Shown here piece by piece: positions 41,960 to 64,000 of a stretch of 64,000 nt of DNA. The notes beneath the pieces are model-generated. The model was given only the letters and a program-made list of their open reading frames with translations. It did no database searches and was not told the DNA's origin. The stretch covers positions 36,954,501 to 37,018,500 of the forward strand of contig JBAIAC010000048.1 in NCBI GenBank assembly GCA_037349315.1, written 5' to 3'. This DNA comes from Chelydra serpentina. Its lineage: Eukaryota; Chordata; Testudines; Chelydridae. The first letter of the stretch is position 1, and the number at the start of each line of letters is the position of its first letter. A program made the translations under genes and the position numbers.

Positions 41960-42420
41960 AGGAGCCTGGCCAGGTGCTGGAACTAGGGGGTGGCCGCCTG
42001 GCTTGAAGTGGTCGCCATACAGTTTGGCTAAATAGGTCCCAGCACCCCCGCAAGGAGCATTGTCCGGCTGTGGAAGAGCCTTTCCCATATGCGCTGACTT
42101 CGTGGGTGCTTCACCCTGGGAGCACCCACCGAAAAACCCATGGGTGCTCAGCACCACTGGCAGCCCGGAGGGCCAGCGCCTTCCCCAGTGTCTGCCAGTG
42201 TATTACACCAGCGGCCCTGCCAGTCGGCTCCTCCCCCTCCCTCCCAGTGCCTCCCGCCCCCGTGATCAGCTGTTCCACCAGGTCCAGGAGGCACTGGGGA
42301 GAGGAGGAAGAGCAGGGTCAGGGAGGGGTGGAAAGGGGTGGGGGTAGGGGCTTGGAGGAAGGGGTGGAGTGGGGGCAGCAGGGGTTAAGCACCCCCCCAG
42401 GATCTGAATAAATCAGTGCC
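41960..42420. repeat. GC-rich repeat pieces next to the CpG island
   Basis: 'caggtgctggaactagg' to 'tcccagcaccccc' (about 41970-42048) has inverted ends and looks like a small repeat. 'ggagcacccaccgaaaaacc' to 'gcaggggttaagcaccc' (about 42100-42395) looks like a second dispersed element. Class uncertain; not part of the promoter. Confidence 0.45.
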
Positions 42421-42864
42421 TATGGCCTCTCCCCTGGTCACTCAGTGCTAGACCTAACAAAGCCTTTGGATAATTACTTTGGGGAACAAGCCTATGCTGG
42501 CCTCTACCAAATTTACTTGATGACCAAATAGACTCCCTGGATGTCTAATTTATGTGACTCAATGAGAGCATCACCTGTGGAATGAGGGTGGCACATGGCC
42601 CTCACTAGAATACTGTACTTCTATGTGCTCCTGAAAACTTAGTGTTTTCTAGCACTAAATACTGGAATAAATCAGCCCTTTCCAAAACTATACCCCATTT
42701 TTCATAAAAATGTAAATCAAGTAAGATATAACTAGAGAACTGTGATTCATCTAGCAGCTGCTCTTATGGGAGTTTTGACGGCATTAGGAGACTAGGACCA
42801 GACTAATTTTAAAACCAATTTATTGTCAGGAGTAATGAGTTATATCTAAATGTCCTCAGAGCTA

Positions 42865-44168
42865 GATTCACAAAGGGACTTAGGACCGGATCCACAAAGG
42901 GACGTAGGCATTGTGATGCAACGCCTTACTATTAGGTGCCTAGGGGCTTGGCTACACTTACATTTTATAGTGCTTTAACTTGCTGGTGCAGGGGTGTGAA
43001 AAATCACCCCCCTTAGCGCAGCAAGTTTGAGCGCTTTAAAGCGCTAGTGTGGACAGGCTCCCAGCTCTCAGAGCTGTTCCCCTCGAGGTGGATTACCAGG
43101 AGCACTGGGAGACCTCTCTCCCAGCGCTCGCGCATGACCACACTCACACTTCAAAGTGCTGCCACAGGAGTGCTCCTGCAGCAGCACTTTGACATTTCTA
43201 GTGTAGACGTAGACTAGGAAATCACAGTAACAACATTGCAATACACAAAGCCTGAGTTAGGCACCGAGGCTCCTATAAAATGAATGGGGAGAGAATGCAC
43301 TTTAGACAGCAATCCACAAAAGCTAGCATGCTAAATTGGGCATCCCCTAAACTAGCCAATGGGAGATGCTGGCAATATGGGGCGTGTCCTTAACTTCTTT
43401 CCTCTTATTCAGTTAGGCACCTAAATCCAAGGTGCCTATCTCTGCTAGTGATCCACGAACAGGAACCACTCTCCTACAGTCAGGTGGCTTAGGCACCTAA
43501 GTAGATTCTTGTGAGAATTAGTTAGGTTTCTGCCTTGCTCTACAAACAGATGAGGTGGAAGTGCTGATCTGATGACTTTTAATCCAGTGGTTAGAGCACC
43601 CACCTGGGATGTGGCAGACACAAATTCTGTTGCCCCCTCTAACTGGGAGGAGCGGGGGAAGGAATTTGAACAGAAGTCTACCAGGAGAATGCTCTCACTA
43701 CTGAGCTATGGGATATTCTAACACGGGGCTCCCTTAATCTGTTCTGTTGAAGCTTTTCCACTGTGAATAAATACTCATACTGTGAGATAAGAGTGAGAAT
43801 TATTCTGTAGCTGGTGATTACAGCACTTGCCTGATGAGTGGGAGAACCCGTGTCCAGCCCCCTTTCTGAAATGAATGCTTTGTTCCCCCCAGGTTTGTGA
43901 CTCACTCTAGGGCTTTTGCAGGAGATAGGCATCTGAATGCATATAGTGAGGCAGCATTATGCATACTCAGAGGCAGAAACGTAGGCACCTATGGAACCTT
44001 TTACCCTAAAAAGTTAGACACTGAGTAAGTTTAAGTGCCTACAGCATTCGATGGGAGTTTTGTGAATCACAGTGGAGCCTAAAACTGGGATTTAGGAATC
44101 TATACCCCACACTTAAGTGCCTAAGTCTGGGGTCTAAAAGCCTAAGTACCTTTGTAAATCCCCCTCAG
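42865..44168. repeat. 'taggcacc' repeat family, best copy
   Basis: About 1.0 kb without the MITE at 42944-43214. Starts 'cacaaagggacttagg...gatccacaaagggacg' and ends 'aagcctaagtacctttgtaaatccccctc', inverted versions of each other. Inside is a tRNA-like module, 'cagtggttagagcacccacctgggatgtgg', then 'actgagctatgggatattctaac', and a weaker module near 43805. Related copies lie at 4495, 28115, 49600, 52775 and 55930. Probably a non-autonomous DNA element. Confidence 0.55.
42944..43214. mobile_element. Harbinger-type MITE
   Basis: Ends gggcttggctacac and gtgtagacgtagac, with (C)TAG on both sides. Removing it restores 'aggtgcctaggaaatcac'. The interior includes 'ggggtgtgaaaaatcacccccc', a small hairpin. 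Confidence 0.7.
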
Positions 44169-44898
44169 TTATTCGAAGATCGCTTTATGTGATGTGTCTA
44201 TATGCATCCATATAGACGTACATTAAGGATAGAACATAAGAGATTTCTAACATACATCAAGATATTCCGATTAGAGCTTTTATGGTAAACATTTTGGCCA
44301 AGGTTTTCAAAAATAGCAATTTAATTTATATTTAGACACCTTTAATACATTTACAGGACCTGTTGGATGCACAGTATTTTTGAAATCAGGCCACTTGAGC
44401 ACTTAAATATGGATTTAGGAGCCTAAAATTAGCCTCCTATTTAAAAAAAAACGTGGCCTTTTTTAATTTGCATATTATTTGTCAATCTGAATGTGTTAAT
44501 CTAATTATTTTATAAAAACAAAGGGAAATCCCATTTCTCTCTCAACTTAATCCCAGGATTTGTTGACATCATGGAAACCCACAGAACAAATGCAGAGTTG
44601 CTTGTGACGCTGTGTTTTTCTGTTATTCTAGTCAAGAAAATCTAGATAACAAAGGACTATACTAAGGAAATAATGAACATCAGAACTAAAGCCAAATCCG
44701 GATTTCAGTAAACAGCCCAAATAAATGGATAGGTGCATATTTACATTAAAAAATCATGATTATTATAAAATTCTGTTATAATCACTAGTTCAGTCTCCTA
44801 ATGTTAAACAACATGTTGCTTCATATGGGTTCCACACTTACAATTTTTCAGTTTCTGAAGAGATACAGGAAAGGAATCAGTGATCCATTCATCCCACA
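44169..44898. other. region upstream of LRRD1 coding start
   Basis: AT-rich with no recognised element. An acceptor-like 'ttctgttattctag' at about 44618-44631 could start the 5'-untranslated part of the LRRD1 coding exon; this is inference. Confidence 0.3.
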
Positions 44899-60388
<15,490 letters not shown>

Positions 60389-60699
60389 ATAGCTGATGCA
60401 TAAAAAATCATTTTTATTTTTGAACAAGATGAAAGCTTGTGATATAATTATCTATTTCTGAAAATATCATAATTCTGAATGTACTATAAATTGAGAGACT
60501 GAATGGTGAGTCTCTTATTAGAAGTTGGTTTGTAATTCGGAATGTCTTTTCAACATTTCTTGAGTCCAAAAACTCTCCCCACAAACCCTCAAACCTTCAA
60601 TGCCTTTTTTTCTTGATTTCTGGAGTGGAAAAGAAGCATTTTTAATAAGCTAAAAATACATTATATATGCAGGGAAGAGTCAGGCTAGAGATAACGAAG
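60389..60699. other. LRRD1 3' flank
   Basis: AT-rich, presumably the start of the LRRD1 3' UTR. I saw no clear AATAAA close to the stop. Confidence 0.35.
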
Positions 60700-60708
60700 T
60701 TAGTTCAA

Positions 60709-61195
60709 TCAGGGAGGATGAGGCCCTCTTTTAGCAGTTGAGGTGTGAACACCAAGGGAGGAGAAACTGCTTCTGTAGTTGGCTAGCCATTCATAGTCTT
60801 TGTTTAATCCTGAGCTCATGGTGTCAAATTTGCAAATGAACTGAAGCTCAGCAGTTTCTCTTTGAAGTCTGGTCCTGAAGTTTTTTTGCTGCAGGATGGC
60901 TACCTTTAAATCTGCTATTGTGTGTCCAGGGAGATTGAAGTGTTCTCCTACAGGTTTTTGTGTATTGCCATTCCTAATATCTGATTTCTGTCCATTTATC
61001 CTTTTGTGTAAGGACTGTCCAGTTTGGCCGATGTACATAGCAGAGGGGTATTGCTGGCACATGATGGTGGATATTACATTGGTGGATGTGCAGGTGAATG
61101 AACCGGTGATGGTGTGGCTGATCTGGTTAGGTCCTGTGATGGTGTCCCTGGTGTAGATACGTGGGCAGAGTTGGCATCAAGGTTTGTTGCATGGA
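60709..61195 (-). pseudogene. Penelope-like element GIY-YIG endonuclease fragment
   Basis: Minus-strand frame with MYIGQTGQSLHKRINGQKSD, GEHFNLPGH, LQRETAELQFICKFDT and GLNKDYEWLANY. YIG with the downstream R and the E-bearing block is the GIY-YIG nuclease found at the C-terminus of Penelope-like reverse transcriptases. The frame continues upstream of 61062 to about 61195 as diverged sequence, and the RT domain is absent, so this is a truncated copy. Ends with GPHPP at 60709. Confidence 0.8.
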
Positions 61196-61224
61196 TTGGT
61201 TCCTGAGTTAGAGTTATTAGAGGG

Positions 61225-61325
61225 AGTTAGAGCGCTCTTCATGCCTTGCCAGTGTGGACGGGGAGTAAGGTAGAGCCCTCTAGGAGGCTTTATTGCGTAT
61301 AAAGTGCAAGTGTAGCCAAGCCCTA
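61225..61325. mobile_element. Harbinger MITE fragment
   Basis: 'ttgccagtgtggacggggagtaagg' to 'aagtgcaagtgtagccaagccct', the extreme right end of the family at 61454-62231. Confidence 0.6.
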
Positions 61326-61453
61326 AACCTCAACCTACTTACAGACGAAAACGACACACTGCTTTGTCTTCACTAGGATTGTACCTCATGTTATTTAGAT
61401 GTTAATTAACTTGAGAAAAGAACACCTTTTTACTTGGTAAAAATGCACCCTTA

Positions 61454-62231
61454 GGCCTTGGCTACACTTGCAGCTGTACAGCGCTGTGAGTTAAACCCGC
61501 CTTCGTACAACTGAGTAGGGAAAGCGCTGCAATCTGGCCACACTGTCGTGGCCACATTTGCAGCATTTGCAGCTGTATTGGGAGCGGTGCATTATGGGCA
61601 GCTATCCTAGCATTCAAGTGGCTGCAACGTGCTTTCAAATGGGGGCGGGTGGAGTGTGACAGGGAGCGTGGGGGAAGAGAGAGTGGGTTTTTGGGGTACC
61701 CAGAGACTATCAGCTCACTATCTCCTAAGTTTACAACCCCCTCCCTCCCCTGCCTCTCTCTCACTCACTCACTGAAAGCAAACAGCAGCTGTTTGTTTTT
61801 TTCTCATAGACCAGATAAGCAGCTGCTCGCGGAAATGGACCCCATTCCTCCCCCGCCCCCTGCCTCTCTCTTCAGGCAAACGTTTGCTGCCGGAACTCTA
61901 AATTCAAAGAAAACAGTAGCTGTGTTTGTTTTTTTTATAAGCAGCCCCCGAAGCGGAACTCTGAATTCCAGACCCGGAAGTGCCATTTCAAAACAAAGGG
62001 AGCTTCTGGAGGTCAGTCAGTGTGTACTAACGTAACTCCCCAACTACACTGGAGCTGGAGAGTCTCAGCCAATACGCAACAGCTGTTATTCCTCTCGGAG
62101 AGGTGGAGTACCAGCAGCGCTGTAGCCACGGAGACACAGCGCTGTAAGTGCCTTGCCAGTGTGGACGGGGACTGAGGTACAGCGCTCTGGGAGGCTTTAT
62201 TGCGCTGTAATTCGCAAGTGTAGCCAATGCC
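61454..62231. mobile_element. Harbinger-type MITE, complete copy
   Basis: A 778-bp element with ends ggccttggctacacttgc and gcaagtgtagccaatgcc, inverted copies, and TTA on each side (61451-61453, 62232-62234), the Harbinger target. No transposase. Confidence 0.8.
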
Positions 62232-62524
62232 TTAGAGATAATGATGGGTGTTCAGACTCTGGACATATATGGGCATGGCCTGCAACCAAAGAAGTGAATA
62301 TTTAGATGCACTGTGTGGGGGACCAGGGTTGGGGGCAAAGAGGAGATAATCACTACTTGTGTGGCCCTCTACATGGAAAGAGATTGCAAAAGATGAGTGG
62401 GGTTTTTAAGTAGACATCTCTGCCCCTTACCCTCTCCTCACTTCACCAGTTCCACCAGGTCAGCAAGGTGGTACCTTGAACACTCCACACGCCTGTCTAC
62501 CCTAATCTCTAGAAAGACAAGGTA

Positions 62525-63262
62525 GGTGAGGTAATATCTTTTATTGGACCAGCTTCTGTTAGTGAGATAGACAAGCTTTTGAGTTTGCACAGAGCTCTTC
62601 TTCAGGTGTGTAAGCTCGAGTCTCTCTTGTGCCAACACATATTGGTCCAACAGTGGCGTAGCCAGGTTTAGAGCACAGGGGGAGCGGCGCTATAAAAAGG
62701 CGCCTCCCGGATCCCCCTGTACTCACCCCGGCGGCGCTTTAAAGGGCCCGGGGCTCCAGCCGCTGCGGAGCCCCCGGGCCTTTTAAATCCCCGCCTGAGC
62801 CCGGCTCCGGCAGCGGGGCTGGGGGGTGCACTTTAAAAGGCCCGCAGCTCCCCGCAGTGGCAGGAGCCGCGGGCCTTTTAAAGCGCCCCCTCCCCCCCCA
62901 GCCCGGGTTCGGCAGCGGGGCTGGGGGGGGTGCTTTAAAGGGCCGGTGGCTCCCCGCAGCGGCAGGAGCCGCGGGCCTTTTAAAGCACCCCCCCCAGCCC
63001 GGGTCCGGCAGTGGGGCTGGGGGGGCGCTTTAAAGGGCACGTGGCTCCCGCAGTGGCAGGAGCCGTGGGCTTTTTAAAGCGCCTACCGCAGCAGGGCTCG
63101 GGCGGCGCCTTAGCACCGCTTCTCCTCACAGGGGGAGCAGCCGCTCCCCCTGTTCCCCGCCTGGCTACGCTACTGGGTCCAATAACAGATATTACCCCGT
63201 CCATTTTCTCTTTAATATTCTGCACTCAATTACATGGCTACAACAACACTGCAAACGTACCC
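62525..63262 (-). mobile_element. Penelope-like terminal repeat, split by hAT
   Basis: Pieces 62525-62650 and 63176-63262. Plus text 'aggtgaggtaatatcttttattggacc', 'ctcttcttcaggtgtg' and, after the hAT, 'ggtccaataacagatattacc'. On the minus strand CTGAAGA, a partial stem II and AAAAGCTTGT form a decayed hammerhead-like core. Orientation matches the GIY-YIG fragment at 60709. Confidence 0.6.
62651..63175. mobile_element. hAT element with internal tandem repeat
   Basis: A 525-bp element, ends CAGTGGCGTAGCCAGG and CCTGGCTACGCTACTG (one mismatch), with GGTCCAA on both sides. Inside, a GC-rich unit beginning ggcagcggggctgggg recurs near 62809, 62911 and 63007 (about 100 bp), each holding tttaaa palindromes. 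Confidence 0.8.
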
Positions 63263-63441
63263 TAATCTCTGGCATTCCTACAGTCTGTGGAAAGCATGCT
63301 TCTTTGTCCTGTGACCCTCCCTGCATGTCTTCTTCCAGCAAATTAATCTGCAGTCCAGCAAGCTGCCTATGGGGACATAAGGGTGTTCCTGACTACAGTA
63401 AATCCTCTTCCATGGAGCATGGCAGGAGACACTGTCAGAGA

Positions 63442-64000
63442 CAGGGCCGGATTAACTCTCCCGTGGGCCCGGGGCTATTAGATTTTGTGGGTCCCCTGTA
63501 TACAAGTCTTTTTCCTAATTTAAAACAAAAAGATCACAATTATGGCATTGAGGCTATTAACACTATACTAAACTTGCCTTTTAATTAACATAAAGCCATT
63601 CTGTGGTTACATTTCAGTCTTAAAACATGTAGAATATAGTTAAATTAATTCAAAATAGCCCTACTTCTTACCTTAGAATAGCTGTTATATTAGTTTCTTT
63701 CTAGGAGGGAGTTTGGGTGCAGGAGAGGGTGAGGGGTGAGGGCTCTGGGAGGGAGTTTGGTGCAGGGGGGGATTCTGACCTTGGGTAGGGGTTTGGGTTG
63801 CAGGACAGGGTGCGAGGTAAAGGCTCTGGCTGGAAGGCGCTTACCAGAGGAGGCTCCCGACCAACAGTGCAGCAGGGCTCAGGCAGGCTGCCTGCCTGCA
63901 TGCCGCGGCCTCACGCTGCTCCCGATTGCTGTCACATCTCCGCGTGCCTCTTGGGAGAGGGGGACAGCATGTCTCCGTGTGCTGCCCATGCCCACAAGTG
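63442..64000. mobile_element. hAT-like element, runs off the window
   Basis: Starts cagggccggattaactctcccgtgggcccgggg, a start I associate with a dispersed sauropsid DNA element. The right end is outside the window. 63700-63860 is a G-rich stretch with a repeated 'gggagtttgggtgcagg'. Confidence 0.4.

Noticed and set aside
41591..42157. 188-residue minus-strand frame over the CpG island
   Set aside because: Frames are expected by chance in CpG-rich DNA; it crosses from the island into adjacent repeats.

Overview
This is vertebrate nuclear DNA, about two-thirds of it mobile-element debris, carrying two protein-coding genes on the + strand. The repeats suggest a non-avian sauropsid, most likely a cryptodiran turtle: many CR1 LINEs, a tRNA-derived SINE of the tortoise PolIII type, PIF/Harbinger elements with an HARBI1-like transposase, Penelope-like elements, and many short hAT and Harbinger MITEs. 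The taxon call comes from memory of these families; no search was run. Positions 1-20440 hold the last eight coding exons of KRIT1 (CCM1: end of the ankyrin repeats plus the FERM domain), followed by a candidate 3' UTR. Positions 44899-60388 hold five coding exons of LRRD1 (leucine-rich repeats plus a death domain). A KRIT1-LRRD1 head-to-tail pair matches the conserved ANKIB1/KRIT1/LRRD1/CYP51A1 neighbourhood of other amniotes. About 3 kb upstream of the LRRD1 start is a CpG island with a palindromic NRF1 site and an RFX X-box-like site, the best promoter candidate in the window.

Region by region. 1-20440: KRIT1 exons, with introns holding three old CR1 copies; one carries a solo LTR and a Harbinger MITE, which holds a hAT element, which holds a tRNA SINE. 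20441-22450: candidate KRIT1 3' UTR with several AATAAA signals and two hairpins. 22684-33300: intergenic repeats (minus-strand CR1 split by a MITE, L2/L3-like LINE, a CR1 split by nested LTR elements and a Tigger-like element, three hAT elements, a second Tigger-like element with a hAT inside). 33337-33450: a Penelope-related repeat with a hammerhead-ribozyme-like core. 33711-41177: one large Harbinger transposon with decayed transposase and Myb-like genes, split by a young 3.4 kb CR1 that landed inside the Myb domain. 41480-42420: CpG island and adjacent GC-rich repeats. 42865-44170: repeat with tRNA-like modules. 44899-60388: LRRD1 with repeat-filled introns. 60700-64000: Penelope GIY-YIG fragment, Harbinger MITEs, a Penelope terminal repeat split by a hAT, and a further repeat running off the end.

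The two genes do not form a pathway visible here: KRIT1 is an endothelial junction scaffold, and LRRD1 is poorly characterised. I did not find a new defence, transfer or biosynthetic system. The observations most worth checking are the hammerhead-like motif, a 66-bp Penelope fragment with a perfect 14-bp target duplication 30 bp from an LRRD1 splice donor, the amplified N-terminal repeat of LRRD1, the X-box/NRF1 promoter, and the order of nested insertions, many of which can be dated relative to each other from exact target-site duplications.
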